The notes under the pieces are model-generated. The model did not search any database and was not told the origin of the DNA. It saw nothing but the letters and a program-made list of their open reading frames with translations. From Rickettsiales bacterium UBA1997 (GTDB lineage Bacteria > Pseudomonadota > Alphaproteobacteria > Rickettsiales > UBA1997): a DNA stretch of 6,098 nt. This document shows positions 5,978-6,098 of the stretch, one piece after another (positions within the stretch are counted from its first letter, which is position 1; each line of letters starts with the position of its first letter). The stretch is taken from assembly GCA_002335845.1 (NCBI GenBank), contig DDCV01000099.1, positions 7,147 to 13,244 of the forward strand, given 5' to 3'. The position numbers were made by a program, and so were the translations under genes.

Positions 5978-6069
5978 TGCGTTACCACAAGATCAAGCTT
6001 CCGAACGAGGGATGGCGGTTTGATAACCTCTTTAAAACATTAAATAAAAAAACAAAAGCATTAGATTAG
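5899..6069 (+). other. Startless open frame overlapping the end of the small membrane-protein gene (possible frameshifted C-terminus)
   Basis: After a stop at 5896-5898 this frame stays open to TAG at 6067-6069 and has no ATG, GTG or TTG. From about 5938 it reads YYVLDPEPLPWELVRYHK and then IKLPNEGWRFDNLFKTLNKKTKALD, a hydrophilic, basic and plausible protein end that would naturally follow two membrane helices. It could be the real C-terminus of the ORF at 5744, separated by a one-base indel (true mutation or sequencing error) in the AT-repeat tract near 5929-5942. No classic slippery heptamer is obvious there. The stretch 5941-6020 is 45 of 80 G+C, so a structured RNA or acquired DNA are alternatives, and chance cannot be excluded at this length. 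Confidence 0.3.
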
Positions 6070-6098
6070 CATTCCTAACTAGTCCACCCTGAAATACC

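Noticed and set aside
5943..5990. Minus-strand tRNA-like string: GGTAACGCACTAG, then a CTCCCAA loop that could carry a CCC anticodon, then TCGAGTA resembling a T-loop.
   Set aside because: The anticodon stem does not pair (ACTAG against GGGAG), the T-stem has no matching 3' half, and no acceptor stem or CCA can be formed from the flanks. At best it is a degenerate fragment, and the same bases can be read as protein.

Overview
The window is AT-rich (roughly a third G+C by eye). It reads like a fragment of a compact alphaproteobacterial chromosome: gene spacing is tight, starts often overlap the preceding stop, and Shine-Dalgarno sequences are weak or absent. The best taxonomic hint is PstA, which carries the long extra N-terminal region (DUF3333 type) typical of alphaproteobacterial PstA. 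Base composition and gene density would suit a Rickettsiales- or Holosporales-like lineage or a streamlined marine alphaproteobacterium. That placement is inference; no rRNA is present to settle it.

Left part (44-2454). A small minus-strand gene encodes a secreted four-cysteine peptide of the DUF2282/BufA1 (bufferin) family, and its operon appears to continue off the left edge. Divergent from it, across a 122-bp spacer holding a 10-bp dyad, are two closely spaced plus-strand genes. These are a TIGR01777-type SDR epimerase/oxidoreductase and RodA, the SEDS peptidoglycan glycosyltransferase of the elongation machinery. A perfect 30-bp palindrome lies between the convergent rodA and folP genes and probably ends both transcripts.

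Central part (2543-5480), all minus strand. Four tightly coupled genes are transcribed in the order Panacea/DUF4065 (SocA/PanA-like) protein, two-helix membrane protein with a charged coiled-coil N-terminus, pstA, folP. Junctions are 1-bp gap, 14-bp overlap and 7-bp overlap. The first two genes have the layout of a Panacea toxin-antitoxin or accessory pair. They sit translationally coupled to two housekeeping genes, and pstC and pstB are absent from the window. This is the most unusual arrangement here.

Right part (5481-6098). A 263-bp divergent spacer holds an inverted repeat in front of the Panacea gene, a near-consensus plus-strand sigma70 promoter and a leader hairpin. It leads into a small unrecognised membrane-protein ORF (77 aa). 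A second open frame overlaps its end and continues to 6069 without a start codon, so the gene may be frameshifted. An 80-base stretch there is 56% G+C, far above its surroundings. I see no IS element, CRISPR array, rRNA or intact tRNA.
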